A stretch of DNA of 64,000 nucleotides, taken from the NCBI RefSeq assembly GCF_017983445.1, contig NZ_JAGOBJ010000002.1, positions 1 to 64,000 on the forward strand, written 5' to 3'. Each line of letters opens with the position of its first letter. Position 1 is the stretch's first letter. Both the position numbers and the translations under genes were made by a program. This DNA comes from Halomonas sp. Lineage in GTDB: Bacteria; Pseudomonadota; Gammaproteobacteria; Pseudomonadales; Halomonadaceae. The notes under the pieces were generated by a model. It was not told the DNA's origin. It saw only the letters and a list, made by a program, of their open reading frames with translations, and ran no database searches. Shown in pieces: positions 34,100 to 45,751 of this stretch.

Positions 34100-34566
34100 A
34101 GTTATCTCCTTTGCGGCGGATACCAGTAGCGAGCACCCAAGACACCATATATTAAGTACTCTATTACTATAGACAAAAGCTCAGGCTCATGGCTCTTTAG
34201 AAACCGTGCTCATCCCCGGTTTGGTTTTGGTAACAATAAACCGCATTAACATATGAACTCTTAGAGGTCGCACATCAATACGGTGCGTAACTACTTAGGC
34301 GCAGCGTCATATCACGAAATCAGCGCTTTATATCAGCAACTCTCTTTATGACACCATTTAAGGCGTTACTAATAATTAATTTAATAACAAAACAATAACT
34401 TTGCTTTTAGCCATCATACTTTAACTAGCTTTATTGAATCCTCTGCCTTACTTTTAAGGTCACGGTGACATTGCCTTCAGCATTCTTAATCGCTGACTCT
34501 CAATACTCGAAATTATTACCTTAATCGTTCCTGGTTACTCGCTCTACCAATCAAGGAGAGGGATAC
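34100..34566. other. 467-bp intergenic leader before aspT
   Basis: No gene of convincing composition is seen. The right half is AT-rich (for example the AATTAATTTAATAAC stretch near 34372-34388) and probably holds the aspT promoter; I could not fix -35/-10 hexamers. A strong Shine-Dalgarno, AAGGAGAGGG, ends the region 6 nt before the aspT start. Confidence 0.4.
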
Positions 34567-36252
34567 ATGGATTTCGTGCAAGCCATTTTTCAGCAATCTC
34601 CCGAGATAGCGCTTTTTATGGCACTCGCGGGTGGGTATTGGATAGGTAAATTCCAGTTCGGTAAATTTCAACTTGGGGGCGTGGCAGGGTCGCTGCTGGT
34701 GGCTGTTCTGATCAGCCAGGTGGGTGTTCCCATCGATAACGGCATTCGTACGGTGCTGTTTGCCCTGTTCATTTATGCGGTCGGGTTTGAGAGCGGCCCT
34801 CAGTTCTTTCGCTCCTTGGGACGTCGCTCACTACGTGAAATTGTAATGGCCGCGGTCTTGTCCATCAGTGGCTTGGTTACCGTCGTTCTGCTTGCCAAAA
34901 TTTTCTCTCTTGATAAAGGGCTAGCCGCTGGAATCGCCGCAGGCGGTCTTACCCAGTCAGCCATTATCGGTACGGCCAGTTCGGCCATTGCTCAACTAGG
35001 CCTTTCTCCAGAGCAAACCCAGCAACTGCAGGCTAACGTGGCAGTAGGTTATGCCGTCACGTATATCTTTGGCTCTCTCGGAGCCATCCTTATCTGCGTT
35101 AACCTATTGCCGTGGTTCATGCGCCGGGGTATCCGCGATGACGCCGTCAAAGCAGAGGCCGAGTTATTGGCAGGCGCCAGAGTATTTGGTCCTGGCGAGA
35201 GTAGCGCTCTGCCCGAACTCGTCAGTCGACTTTTCGAAGTACAGGCAGCCTCTGGAAAGCGTATTGCTGATATTGAGGCGATGGCAATGGCCTCTCCGAT
35301 TGCCGTAGAACGGCTCAAGCGCAAGGGTGAAATTATTGGTAGCGAACCTGACATGGCACTTCAGCAGGGCGATATTCTACTGCTGGTTGGCCGTCGTCAG
35401 GGCATGGTGGGATTAGGCCCCCAGATTGGCCCGGAACTTCAGTCCTCGAAAGGCATGGAAATGGTTATTTCCACCCTGGATGTGGTGGTTTCCAACAAAG
35501 AGTTCGCGGGGCATAGAGTAGGCGAAATCATCGCTTCAACCAGAGAACTGCGTCACGGTGTCTTCGTGCTAGGCGTCAAGCGTGGTGGCATACCCGTTGA
35601 GATCAAAGCAGATACCAGCATACGAGCAGGTGATGTGGTCACGGTTTATGGGCTTCAAGAAGACCTGCAGCGTATCGCTAAACGCGTCGGCCCGGTCATT
35701 GTACCAAGCGACAAGACCGACTTTGTGTTTCATGGGCTCGGTGTGGTTGTTGGCCTGTTAATTGGCCTGCTGGTACTACGTATCGGCGCTATCCCCCTTA
35801 CGTTGGGTAGCGGCGGCGGAGCGTTATTGGCTGGCCTATTGTTCGGTTGGTACCGAAGCCGCAACATGACTATTGGCAATATGCCAACGGGTGCTTCCAC
35901 CCTGCTGCGTGACCTCGGCCTTGCAGGTTTCGTGGCGGTGGTGGGTTTGCAGTCCGGTCAACAAGCTGTATTGACCGTCATGGAGAGCGGTATATCCATC
36001 TTTCTGATCGGTGTGGCCGTTACCGTTTTCCCCTTGATTATCACCATGCTGGTAGGGCGTTATCTGCTTCGCTACGACAACGTGGCGATTTTTGCTGGTG
36101 CCCTATCTGGGTCTCGTAGCGCCAATCCCGCGTTTGGTGAAGTGCTCGATAAAGCGGGCAACTCGGTGCCCACAGCTTCCTTTGCTATTACCTATGCCCT
36201 GGCCAACGTTTTTCTGACGCTGCTGGGTCCTCTCATCGTTGCACTGGTCTAG
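34567..36252 (+). CDS. aspT: Aspartate:alanine antiporter AspT
   Basis: This 561-residue AAEx-family membrane protein exchanges external aspartate for internal alanine. About ten spans are split by a large central cytoplasmic region (about residues 190-385) with two RCK_C/TrkA-C modules, one ending VEIKADTSIRAGDVVTVYG. Family blocks include YAVGFESGPQFF, AGGLTQSAIIGTASSAI and GSRSANPAFGEV. It is 45 nt upstream of aspD, so with the decarboxylase it forms a proton-motive metabolic cycle (aspartate in, alanine and CO2 out), as first described in Tetragenococcus halophilus. Confidence 0.93.
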   Translation: MDFVQAIFQQSPEIALFMALAGGYWIGKFQFGKFQLGGVAGSLLVAVLISQVGVPIDNGIRTVLFALFIYAVGFESGPQFFRSLGRRSLREIVMAAVLSISGLVTVVLLAKIFSLDKGLAAGIAAGGLTQSAIIGTASSAIAQLGLSPEQTQQLQANVAVGYAVTYIFGSLGAILICVNLLPWFMRRGIRDDAVKAEAELLAGARVFGPGESSALPELVSRLFEVQAASGKRIADIEAMAMASPIAVERLKRKGEIIGSEPDMALQQGDILLLVGRRQGMVGLGPQIGPELQSSKGMEMVISTLDVVVSNKEFAGHRVGEIIASTRELRHGVFVLGVKRGGIPVEIKADTSIRAGDVVTVYGLQEDLQRIAKRVGPVIVPSDKTDFVFHGLGVVVGLLIGLLVLRIGAIPLTLGSGGGALLAGLLFGWYRSRNMTIGNMPTGASTLLRDLGLAGFVAVVGLQSGQQAVLTVMESGISIFLIGVAVTVFPLIITMLVGRYLLRYDNVAIFAGALSGSRSANPAFGEVLDKAGNSVPTASFAITYALANVFLTLLGPLIVALV

Positions 36253-37890
<1,638 letters not shown>

Positions 37891-37894
37891 TACG

Positions 37895-37934
37895 AGTACC
37901 GCTGCAAGCTCAGCTCAGAGCGGGCAGCGGTACT
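37895..37934. repeat. 11-bp inverted repeat just after aspD
   Basis: AGTACCGCTGC (37895-37905) pairs perfectly with GCAGCGGTACT (37924-37934) across an 18-nt loop. It starts 5 nt after the aspD stop and has no T-run, so it may stabilise the mRNA end. Confidence 0.5.
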
Positions 37935-37949
37935 ACCACTAACCTGTTC

Positions 37950-37969
37950 AAAGCTCGTCGAGGCTTTTT
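37950..37969 (+). terminator. Weak terminator of aspT-aspD
   Basis: A short stem AAAGCTC/GAGGCTTT with one bulge around GTC is followed by a T-run (37965-37969). It lies downstream of the 11-bp inverted repeat. Confidence 0.4.
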
Positions 37970-38010
37970 ATACGTCCAAGAACCAGGAATGGTCGGCTTT
38001 GGGTACTTGC

Positions 38011-38436
38011 TCATCCAAACGATCGCTGGCTCACCTCAATAAACCACGCTGGGTGCATCTCATCGAAATCGGTGCGGATATTGGTAGGCAGGTAGCTCGC
38101 AGAGTCCAGCACCGCAGACCCGCCATTTTCGCGCTTGAATACTACCCAATGCCAAAAATGCTTACCGTCCCGTTGATGTGGCTTGATCGCCAACAGCGCC
38201 AGATCCGGCAGTGTGTGCCAAGAGATAAAGGCCATCTCATTGGGCGATGTTGCCACACCCGCCTGCGCCAGCATCTTTCGAACGTACTGGGTATCAGACC
38301 ACAGCGATTCATCTTCGGCGTATATCCCCATGGCATTGGCGATGGCTTTCATCTCAAGGTACGTCTTGCCCAAAATATTAGCGACCGAGGCAATACCGCA
38401 GCCGGTGGCTTCTGCCTGTATGACGGGGTTTAGCAC
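38011..38436 (-). CDS. C39-like cysteine-peptidase-fold protein
   Basis: A 141-residue cytoplasmic protein with no signal peptide. The spacing Q7-xxxx-GC13GIASVANILG, then H96 in FWHWVVF and D111 in VLDSAS, reproduces the oxyanion Gln and Cys-His-Asp triad order of papain-like C39 peptidases, which in bacteriocin systems cleave double-glycine leaders. Here it is stand-alone, with no ABC transporter or leader peptide gene nearby. It precedes nothing in its own direction and follows the VF530 gene by 56 nt. The role is unknown; peptidase activity is inference from the triad. Confidence 0.7.
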   Translation of the reverse strand: MLNPVIQAEATGCGIASVANILGKTYLEMKAIANAMGIYAEDESLWSDTQYVRKMLAQAGVATSPNEMAFISWHTLPDLALLAIKPHQRDGKHFWHWVVFKRENGGSAVLDSASYLPTNIRTDFDEMHPAWFIEVSQRSFG

Positions 38437-38492
38437 GTTATTTATTGCCCTTTATCAAGAGAGTGACCATCAATATGCCTTTTCGATAATCT

Positions 38493-38711
38493 TTAGATAC
38501 ACGTATCGATATAAAGCGCTTCTACTTTATCTCGTGCCCACGGCGTTTTACGTAAGAACTTCAATGACGACTTGATGGAAGGATCATTATAAAAACAGTT
38601 GATTTTGATTTCTTCGTACAGGCCATCCCAGCCGTAACGCTCGACCAAACGGGTTAGAATCTTTTCAAGACTTAAGCCATGTAAAGGGTTATTAGGTTGC
38701 GGATGGTTCAT
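38493..38711 (-). CDS. VF530 (DUF2132) family DNA-binding protein
   Basis: A 72-residue protein with the highly conserved VF530 core: [32 protein letters not shown], and [19 protein letters not shown]. The name comes from a Vibrio fischeri structure with a DNA-binding-like helical fold; the cellular role is not established. Length is that of the family. Confidence 0.9.
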   Translation of the reverse strand: MNHPQPNNPLHGLSLEKILTRLVERYGWDGLYEEIKINCFYNDPSIKSSLKFLRKTPWARDKVEALYIDTCI

Positions 38712-38792
38712 AAGTGATCCCTAGTATCATTTTCAAACACCCTATCCACATGACAGGCTGCAAACCATGAATGTTAACAGAGGAAACTGAGA

Positions 38793-38824
38793 AAGCGCGG
38801 CGGGAATGGCTTCCCGCCGCGCTT
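38793..38824 (-). terminator. katG terminator hairpin
   Basis: A 14-bp perfect GC-rich stem (38793-38806 with 38811-38824, loop TGGC) lies 46 nt after the katG stop on the minus strand. The outer A/T pairs give only a short T-run, but stem strength supports termination. Confidence 0.75.
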
Positions 38825-38869
38825 ATTTAGGTTAATTATCGAAAAGCCTTTTAATCAAAGGCCTGAACC

Positions 38870-41071
38870 TCAGCGGTGCAGATCGAACCGATCGTTCTCC
38901 ATGACCTTGACCCACCCGGACACGAACTTGTGGAGCATGTGACGCTCGCCGCCATCGGCCGCATACTCCTCCGCAATGGCGCGCAGCTGTGAGTTCGAGC
39001 CGTAGACCAGATCGACCCGTGTGGCGGTCCATTTGGTTTCTCCGCTCTTGCGATCCCGACCTATGAAGCGCTCTTCGTTCTCATCAACCGGCTCCCAAAC
39101 GGTGCCCATATCAATGAGATTGACGAAGAAGTCATTGGTTAGCTGACCCGGGCGATGAGTAAAGATACCGGCGCTACTGTCGTCACCAGCATTAATGCCG
39201 ATCGCCCGCATGCCTCCCAAAAGCGCGGCCATCTGGGGAGCGCTCAGGTTCAGCATAAATGCTCGGTCGATCATCAAGTGCTCGGCCGGAATGGGCGTCG
39301 ACTGTGCCTGCATATAATTGCGAAACGCATCATGCCTTGGTTCGAGATAGGCATGGGCGTCGACCTCGGTCATCTCCTGGGTCGCGTCGGTGCGCCCCGG
39401 CGTGAACGGTACAGTGATGTCGCTGCCCGCCGCCTTCGCGGCCATTTCGACCCCTACACTTCCTCCCAGAACGATCATGTCCGCCAGCGAAATATTGGCA
39501 TCGGAAGCGCCTTTGATCTTATTTAACTGGTCGATCACCTCTGCCACGCCGCCGCGCGCGTTGATATCCCAGCCGGTTTGCGGTTCAAGACGAATGCGTG
39601 CGCCGTTGGCACCGCCGCGGTGGTCAGTCTGGCGGTAGGTACATGCCGAGGCCCAGGCGGTTTCTGTCAACTGCTTGGCCGTCAGCCCAGTATCGGCAAT
39701 TGCCTGTTTCAACGTGGCTATCTGCTCATCAGAAACCAGCGGCCCCTCATGCTTGGGCACCGGGTCCTGCCAGACGAGCACTTCCTCAGGCACCTGCGGG
39801 CCAAGATAGCGAGCACTCGGTCCCATATCGCGGTGGAGTAGCTTGTACCAGGCGCGGGCAAACTCGTCGGCCAGCACATCTGGATTCTCGCGGTACTCCT
39901 TGGATATCTTCAGATAATCCGGGTCGACAATCATGGCCATATCGGCGGCATTCATTACGGGCGGATTCTTTCTACCTTCAACATGCGCATCGGGCACCCA
40001 GAATCCGTCTTTGACCTCTACCGGCTCCCACTGGTTAGCGCCCGCCGGGGATTTTTTGACCTGCCACTCGTGGGAGAAAATCGTTTCTAGATATGTGTTG
40101 TCCCATTTGGTGGGCGTGGGCGTCCAGGCACCTTCGAGCCCTGAGGTAATGGTGTACTCGCCCAGGCCCGTCTCGTGCTTATTGGCCCAGCCAACGCCCA
40201 TTTCATGGAGCCTAGATTCCTCTGGCGCCTTACCAACGGCATCCGCGGGCCCGTTACCGTGCATCTTGCCGAAGGTGTGACCACCTACGGTCAGCGCCAC
40301 GGTTTCACGATCGTTCATTCCCATACGGGCGAAGGTTTCGCGCACGTCCATTGCGGATTTTGCCGCGTCCGGCACGCCGTTGGGGCCTTCGGGGTTAACG
40401 TAGATCAACCCCATCTGCACCGCGGCAAGCGGGTTATCGAGCACCCGGCTGCCGTCTTCGAAGCTGCCGGTATAGCGCTCATCTTTGTTACCCAACCACT
40501 CATTTTCTGGGCCCCAATAGATATCGTCCTCAGGTGCCCAGATATCCGCGCGGCCAAAGCCGAAACCAAAGGTTTTAAAGCCCATGGTTTCAAGCGCTCG
40601 GTTGCCTGCGAATACCAGCAGATCAGCCCAGGAGAGCTTCTCGCCATATTTCTTTTTGATGGGCCATAGCAGGCGGCGTGCCTTGTCCAGGTTGCCGTTG
40701 TCCGGCCAGCTGTTGAGCGGAGCGAAGCGCTGCGCACCGGTGCCGCCACCACCGCGTCCATCAAGCGCCCGATAGGTGCCTGCCGCGTGCCATGACATGC
40801 GAATAAAGAATGGGCCGTAATGCCCCCAGTCGGCAGGCCACCAATCCTGAGAATCGGTCATCAGCGCATCAACATCGGCACTCAGCTCATCGACATTGAG
40901 CTGCGCAAATGCCTTACCGTAGCGAAAGCTCTCACTGAAGGGATTGGCATCCGGGTGTTTCTGGTGCAGCACATTGAGGTTGAGCTGGTCAGGCCACCAG
41001 TGCTCATTCCCTTGCAGGCTCGGCGTGGTACGTGCACCCCATTCACGGCGTTTAGGCTTTTGATCAGACAC
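38870..41071 (-). CDS. katG: Catalase-peroxidase KatG
   Basis: This 733-residue heme enzyme removes hydrogen peroxide and has broad peroxidase activity. The distal triad R91, W94 and H95 is in [11 protein letters not shown], the proximal histidine in [13 protein letters not shown], and the tyrosine of the Met-Tyr-Trp adduct in GLIYVNPEG. The duplicated C-terminal domain is complete. There is no signal peptide, so it is cytoplasmic. The gene is monocistronic with its own strong terminator. An OxyR-type site is expected upstream but I could not define one in 41072-41200. Confidence 0.97.
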   Translation of the reverse strand: MSDQKPKRREWGARTTPSLQGNEHWWPDQLNLNVLHQKHPDANPFSESFRYGKAFAQLNVDELSADVDALMTDSQDWWPADWGHYGPFFIRMSWHAAGTYRALDGRGGGGTGAQRFAPLNSWPDNGNLDKARRLLWPIKKKYGEKLSWADLLVFAGNRALETMGFKTFGFGFGRADIWAPEDDIYWGPENEWLGNKDERYTGSFEDGSRVLDNPLAAVQMGLIYVNPEGPNGVPDAAKSAMDVRETFARMGMNDRETVALTVGGHTFGKMHGNGPADAVGKAPEESRLHEMGVGWANKHETGLGEYTITSGLEGAWTPTPTKWDNTYLETIFSHEWQVKKSPAGANQWEPVEVKDGFWVPDAHVEGRKNPPVMNAADMAMIVDPDYLKISKEYRENPDVLADEFARAWYKLLHRDMGPSARYLGPQVPEEVLVWQDPVPKHEGPLVSDEQIATLKQAIADTGLTAKQLTETAWASACTYRQTDHRGGANGARIRLEPQTGWDINARGGVAEVIDQLNKIKGASDANISLADMIVLGGSVGVEMAAKAAGSDITVPFTPGRTDATQEMTEVDAHAYLEPRHDAFRNYMQAQSTPIPAEHLMIDRAFMLNLSAPQMAALLGGMRAIGINAGDDSSAGIFTHRPGQLTNDFFVNLIDMGTVWEPVDENEERFIGRDRKSGETKWTATRVDLVYGSNSQLRAIAEEYAADGGERHMLHKFVSGWVKVMENDRFDLHR

Positions 41072-41479
41072 GTTATTCTCCTCGACTAAATGCTGGGCTC
41101 ATTGGGCATTCAAGTGATATTTCTGATCACGCCAAGCGCTAACCACACCGCCCGACCTGCGATAGAAAGCTCTGAGTGATTCCATAAGCCGTCACGTTAA
41201 TGAAGGATTCAACTTCGAAACCATCAAGATACAGTGAAGGATTCAATAGTGAGGTCGTCAAGGCGAAGAATGTTAAGTAAACAGCTAAGGGGTTGTTTAT
41301 GGGCAGGATGGGTTGATCGTTGCAAGGCCAAAAGAATTTCATTTTCAACGTCGCTGTTAGGCTCACCATTGTCAGCTCTATTCAAAATGAGTGTTATCAA
41401 TGCCTTCTTTGCAGACTATGATGGTGACTCACGGCCTGACCACATGGCCTCACGCTGACTCAACTTGCGAAGAGCTGCC
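41072..41479. other. Intergenic region between divergent katG and DUF4153 genes
   Basis: About 400 bp without a supportable gene. The 12-mer TGAAGGATTCAA occurs twice, about 32 bp apart (near 41199 and 41231). Short frames on both strands (41139-41369 minus, 41234-41458 plus) lack family features and good start sites and were left out. Confidence 0.4.
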
Positions 41480-43279
41480 ATGGATGACAATCGACCGAAT
41501 ACGCTGGACAAAGCTACTAGTGCTGGCTTGATCGTACTTGCCGTCATGCAGGGCGTTGCGCTGTTGGCGCTTCATCTGGCGATTGACCACGAGCACTGGG
41601 TGACCGCTGATCTGCGCTGGCTCAAGGCCCTTTATACGGTAGCGCTCGCCCTGCCCGCGTTTTACCTGATCAGCATGAACCGGCTACGCGATCGCCTCAA
41701 TTTCCTGCCGTTACTACTGGCCCCACTGCTCTTTTGGCTGGGCTGGCACCTTGGCTGGGTAGAGCAAGCGCCCGAGCAGCAGTGGGCGCGGCATCAGTTC
41801 ACGTTTAGTTTTTGCGTAGCGCTTGGCGTGGCGCTATTCATCCTGGCGCTGTTTTTTCGCAGCAGCGCCGTGAGCAGATCATGGCCGACCGCTTATTCAC
41901 CGCTGCTGAACTACTCCTGGGAATTCGCCCTGACGCTTGCCCAGCTGGGGCTGTTTATTGGCGTATTCTGGGGCCTGCTGTGGCTGGGCGGGGCGCTATT
42001 TGACGCGATTGGCCTGGGCTTTTTCGAGACGCTCTTCAGCGAGCCTGCATTCGTTTACCCCGTCACCTGGCTGGTAATCGGTTTGACGCTGGTGATGATT
42101 CGTAACCGCTTTCGCTTGATCACAAGCGTGCGATTGATGGGTGAGGCACTTATCAAGGCGTTACTGCCGTTGGTGGCCCTGATCATTCTACTCTTCTTTG
42201 CCGTGCTGCCCGTAACCGGCGTGCAGCCCGTGTGGGATACGGGCAGAGCTTCCTCCATATTGATGGCGCTGATGTTGACCCTGCTGCTGTTCTTTAACGT
42301 CGTCTTTCATCAGGCACATGACCCTCGCCCTTACCCAATCTGGCTACGCCGGCTCCTCCTGTTGGCCATTGTATTGCTGCCGGTAGGTAGCGTATTGGCC
42401 GCCTGGGCGCTCTGGCTGCGCATCGATCAATATGGCCTTAGCCTGGACAGACTTTGGGCCGCCCTGCTGCAAGCGCTAACCGCGGCGTTTACTCTAAGCT
42501 ACAGCGTGCTTCTGCTCTGGCGCCGCCGAGCAGCGCTTCCCGCTCTGCAGCGCGCCAACGTCGGCCTGGCCCTGCTGGTGGCCGGTGTGTTGATTGTGGT
42601 TAACACGCCGCTGGCGGATATGCGCCAGTGGGTTGCCAAGCATCAGGTCACGCGGCTGCTGGATGGGCGTACAACGGTGGATGCTTTTGATGTCGACTAT
42701 CTGCGCTTTCAGCTCGGCCAGCCGGGCAGCTTAGCCTTGCAAGCCTTGGCGGAGAGCGAATTTGCCCAATCACAGCCTGAGCTGGCGCGACGCATCGAGC
42801 TTTCGCTCAAGCAAACCGAGCGCTGGAGTCAGGACCCGCTGGTGGATACTCAGGACTTGGGTGACGTCGCCCGACAGTTTAGCGTAAGCCCTGAAAGCGC
42901 AGTGCTTCCCGAGCCCTTGCTGGCCCTATTGGTGGAACAGAACTCCACCTGCCTAAGCCAGACGGAACCCTGCCAAGCCATGCAGATAAGCAGCGACATT
43001 CCATTCCAGTGGCTGGTTTTTGAACCCTATAGCGCGGGCAATGCGTATGGCGAACGGGATGGCGACTGGCTGTTGTTCGGCCATTTGATGCTACTCGGCG
43101 CGACTCAACCGCAGGATGATCAGATGTGCCAAACGATCCCGGCGACGGATGATATGGAACGTATTGCGGGTCCAGCCGATGTTTACCGAAATGGCAACTG
43201 CCTTTATAGCCTGCAGCCCACGCTTGAAAGTGCCAGGCAGCAGCTATCCCTAGAAGGTGAGGAAATATCAGGGGAGTGA
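41480..43279 (+). CDS. DUF4153 polytopic membrane protein
   Basis: A 599-residue protein with about ten to twelve predicted spans over residues 10-390, then a soluble C-terminal domain of about 200 residues with four cysteines (CLSQTEPC and later MCQTIP and GNCLYS). The layout and the YPVTWLVIGLTLVMIRN and WALWLRIDQYGLSLDR-type blocks match DUF4153, whose function is unknown. The start is ATG 41480 (MDDNRPN) rather than the upstream TTG. The C-terminal part probably faces the periplasm, given the cysteines (inference). Confidence 0.8.
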   Translation: MDDNRPNTLDKATSAGLIVLAVMQGVALLALHLAIDHEHWVTADLRWLKALYTVALALPAFYLISMNRLRDRLNFLPLLLAPLLFWLGWHLGWVEQAPEQQWARHQFTFSFCVALGVALFILALFFRSSAVSRSWPTAYSPLLNYSWEFALTLAQLGLFIGVFWGLLWLGGALFDAIGLGFFETLFSEPAFVYPVTWLVIGLTLVMIRNRFRLITSVRLMGEALIKALLPLVALIILLFFAVLPVTGVQPVWDTGRASSILMALMLTLLLFFNVVFHQAHDPRPYPIWLRRLLLLAIVLLPVGSVLAAWALWLRIDQYGLSLDRLWAALLQALTAAFTLSYSVLLLWRRRAALPALQRANVGLALLVAGVLIVVNTPLADMRQWVAKHQVTRLLDGRTTVDAFDVDYLRFQLGQPGSLALQALAESEFAQSQPELARRIELSLKQTERWSQDPLVDTQDLGDVARQFSVSPESAVLPEPLLALLVEQNSTCLSQTEPCQAMQISSDIPFQWLVFEPYSAGNAYGERDGDWLLFGHLMLLGATQPQDDQMCQTIPATDDMERIAGPADVYRNGNCLYSLQPTLESARQQLSLEGEEISGE

Positions 43280-43337
43280 AAGATTGGCAGGCGCAAGCGG
43301 TTTAACAGCACTCGCACCTGCCCATTTCAGATAACGC

Positions 43338-43353
43338 AAACGGTAAGCCGTTT
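43338..43353. terminator. Short bidirectional hairpin
   Basis: AAACGG-TAAG-CCGTTT forms a 6-bp stem with an A-rich 5-prime arm and T-rich 3-prime arm between two convergent genes. It could end either transcript. Confidence 0.4.
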
Positions 43354-43372
43354 TCAAACAAGCGGCTAATCG

Positions 43373-44407
43373 TTACAGGTTTTCCAGACCTTTAAGCAGC
43401 TCTTCATGGAAACGCTCGGGTTCCTGGATTTGCGGCGAGTGACCAAGCTCGGAGAATTCGATCAGCGTTGCCTGTGGAATGGCATCACGTGCCTGCTCGC
43501 CCAGCACATCGTAATGGCCCAGGGTTTCCTGCACGTCTTCCGGCGCCTGCGCCTTGCCGATGGCGGTGTTGTCCTTTTCGCCAATCAGTAACAGTGTGGG
43601 CATCGTGAGCTCGCTAAATTCATGAACCACCGGCTGAGTAAAGACCATGTCTGAAGTCAGCGCTTGGTTCCAGGCAACCAGCTCCCCGTCTTCGCCTGCA
43701 TACATACCCGCCAGCATTTCTACCCAGCGGTCGTACTCCCGCTCCCAGGTATCCACGTAGTAAGTACTTTCCTGATAGGCGCGGATGCCCTCAGCGGATT
43801 TTTCAAGCTCGGCTTGATAACCGTCATCGATGCTCTGGTAAGGCACGCCAAGCGCTTTCCAGTCCTCAAGGCCAATCGGGTTAACCATCACGAGTTGCTC
43901 GGTCTGCTCCGGATACATCAGCGCAAAGCGTGTAGCCAGCATACCGCCCATGGAATGCCCCATCACGGTCACGTTATCCACATCCAGCTCTTCCAGCAGT
44001 GCCTGGGTATTGGTCGACAACTGGTGGAAGCTGAATTGATAGTGCTCAGGCTTAGTGGATTTGCAGAAGCCCACCTGGTCTGGTGCGATAACGCGATAAC
44101 CCGCACCATGCAGCGCTTCAATGGTATCTTCCCAGGTACCCGCGCAGAAGTTCTTGCCATGCATCAGCACCACGGTGCGACCATTGGCACTGCCCTCTTC
44201 CGGCTGAACGTCCAGATAGGCCATCTGCAGCTCCTGGCCTTGGGAAGTGAAATTAAACCTCTCGACCGGGTAAGCGTATTCGAAGCCGGACAGTTCGCCA
44301 TCGTATTCAGGTGCGTCTTCAGCCGAGGCGCTGCCGATGTAGCCAGCCGCGAGTGCGGCGCCCATACAGTTCACCAGTAACGTACGTGCAAAAACCGGAC
44401 GTGCCAT
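43373..44407 (-). CDS. Secreted alpha/beta hydrolase
   Basis: A 344-residue periplasmic alpha/beta hydrolase. The signal peptide (MARPVFARTLLVNCMGAAL to about SASA-ED) supports the start at 44407, where GGAG is 8 nt upstream; the frame is open to 44470. The oxyanion region is LMHGKNFCAGTW, the nucleophile serine sits in GHSMGG, the acid in GEKDN and the histidine in LGHSPQ, so the enzyme is probably active. Lipase, esterase and epoxide-hydrolase-like activities are all possible; the substrate is unknown. Confidence 0.85.
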   Translation of the reverse strand: MARPVFARTLLVNCMGAALAAGYIGSASAEDAPEYDGELSGFEYAYPVERFNFTSQGQELQMAYLDVQPEEGSANGRTVVLMHGKNFCAGTWEDTIEALHGAGYRVIAPDQVGFCKSTKPEHYQFSFHQLSTNTQALLEELDVDNVTVMGHSMGGMLATRFALMYPEQTEQLVMVNPIGLEDWKALGVPYQSIDDGYQAELEKSAEGIRAYQESTYYVDTWEREYDRWVEMLAGMYAGEDGELVAWNQALTSDMVFTQPVVHEFSELTMPTLLLIGEKDNTAIGKAQAPEDVQETLGHYDVLGEQARDAIPQATLIEFSELGHSPQIQEPERFHEELLKGLENL

Positions 44408-44495
44408 TGTGTCGCTCCTCTCTTCCATGGATTTAGTGACATGAAGAGTATGGCAGCAATTGTCAGTCATGCCGCTTCAAGCGACTAGCGAAGCC

Positions 44496-44933
44496 TCAAC
44501 GCAAGCACACACTTGACCACTGCATCACAAGCTCTGGCTCTCCCGTATGCTCATCCAACTGCTCACCGGCTGTTACGAAGCCGTGCTGGCAATAGAAATG
44601 AATGCTGGGCGCATTTCTGGCGTATACCGTGAGCTGTAAATTCAACCTCCGGTTTTTCGCATCATCAAGCAGCGCCGTGCCAAGCCCCTGGCCTTGAAAG
44701 TCCGGCTGTACGAAAATCGCCGCCAGCGTATTTTCATACAGGCTGTAGAATCCCACTACCCGCCCTGATACCTGCACCACACGAGTGTCGGAGGCGGGAA
44801 GATAAAGATGGCGCATATCGTCCAGCTTCGATTCCCAAAAGCCAGGTTCGATAAAGTCATGCGCTTGAATGGAAGCGGCAAGCCAGATGGAGAGGACCGG
44901 CTCGATATCGGATGTTAGGCATGTACGTATCAT
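44496..44933 (-). CDS. GNAT-family N-acetyltransferase
   Basis: A 145-residue GNAT protein with the acetyl-CoA loop VQPDFQGQGLGTALLDDAK and the later ARNAPSIHFYCQHGF motif, the arrangement of YjaB/YiaC-type small acetyltransferases. The substrate is unknown. It lies 88 nt after the hydrolase gene start region, in the same orientation as the GFA gene upstream. Confidence 0.88.
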   Translation of the reverse strand: MIRTCLTSDIEPVLSIWLAASIQAHDFIEPGFWESKLDDMRHLYLPASDTRVVQVSGRVVGFYSLYENTLAAIFVQPDFQGQGLGTALLDDAKNRRLNLQLTVYARNAPSIHFYCQHGFVTAGEQLDEHTGEPELVMQWSSVCLR

Positions 44934-44969
44934 GGAAACACTCCTTGTCAGTCAGGCTCGCTCATTTAT

Positions 44970-45395
44970 CTACTGCAAGGCCTCGTTGAGTGCCGCCAGA
45001 CTTTCGGGAGCGTCATCGAAGCGTTGGCAGTGAAGTGCTTCTTTTGTCCAGGTTGGCGCAGAGTCGATGTGAAGATGAACTGCCACGCGGGAGGTGGTCT
45101 CTTCATTCAGCAAGCCCGCCGGTACCCACATCAACGCCGTATCGCGCAGCTTATTGGGAACCGAACTGCCACATACCGAGCAGAAATCATTGCGATAGCC
45201 CGTTGGCCTTTGAAAAGAGCGAATACCGGCCTGACCGGCTACCCATCGAAAATCCACTTCCCTGACAAAGGTTGCCGCATTGGCGGTAGAGCCGGTCGTT
45301 TTGCGGCATAAAGAGCAATGGCACTGGTAAAGGTTGGGAATCGTCCCTTCGATTTCGAACTTCACCTCGCCGCAGAGGCATTCACCGGTAATCAT
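44970..45395 (-). CDS. GFA-family (CENP-V/GFA domain) protein
   Basis: A 141-residue Mss4-like zinc protein with intact CLC (GECLCGEV), CxC-xxC (QCHCSLCRKTTG) and CSVC motifs. Residue pattern differs from the copy at 33629-34099, so it is a paralogue, not a recent duplicate. Its start overlaps the end of a small membrane-protein gene by 14 nt. Formaldehyde or glutathione-adduct chemistry is possible, but unproved for most of the family. Confidence 0.86.
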   Translation of the reverse strand: MITGECLCGEVKFEIEGTIPNLYQCHCSLCRKTTGSTANAATFVREVDFRWVAGQAGIRSFQRPTGYRNDFCSVCGSSVPNKLRDTALMWVPAGLLNEETTSRVAVHLHIDSAPTWTKEALHCQRFDDAPESLAALNEALQ

Positions 45396-45630
45396 CAGCT
45401 ACCTCGAACGTACTGGGTAACGCCTGACCAGCGGGATTTAATTTTTCAAACCGCGTCCTTTTGATGCATCCCGTCAGCAACAGCGGTATACCCGCGATCA
45501 GACACCCGAGCGCCGCCCCCCATGGTGCCCCGCCCGGCGTGGAAAGTGTGATCAGTAGAAACACGAAGCCATTCATCAGTAGAACGGCTCCCACGATACC
45601 TAAGGGCTTCCAATCAGAGTTGGAGCGCAT
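45382..45630 (-). CDS. Small two-span membrane protein
   Basis: An 82-residue protein of no recognised family with two hydrophobic segments (GIVGAVLLMNGFVFLLITL and ALGCLIAGIPLLLTGC) and a basic C-terminal tail. AGGA lies 7 nt before the ATG at 45630; the longer frame to 45675 has no Shine-Dalgarno. It overlaps the GFA gene by 14 nt, which suggests translational coupling. Confidence 0.6.
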   Translation of the reverse strand: MRSNSDWKPLGIVGAVLLMNGFVFLLITLSTPGGAPWGAALGCLIAGIPLLLTGCIKRTRFEKLNPAGQALPSTFEVADDYR

Positions 45631-45751
45631 GTGATTTCCTTTTTCGTCATGATGACCACAGTATCTTTCATTCATGCATCGCCACCATGGCCGAGCCCGC
45701 TGCGCTGCACTACGCTTGAACTAATTTTCATATTTTACAGCAGGAACTTAC

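Noticed and set aside
41139-41458. Two small overlapping frames between katG and the DUF4153 gene
   Set aside because: No Shine-Dalgarno, no family features, and they overlap each other on opposite strands.
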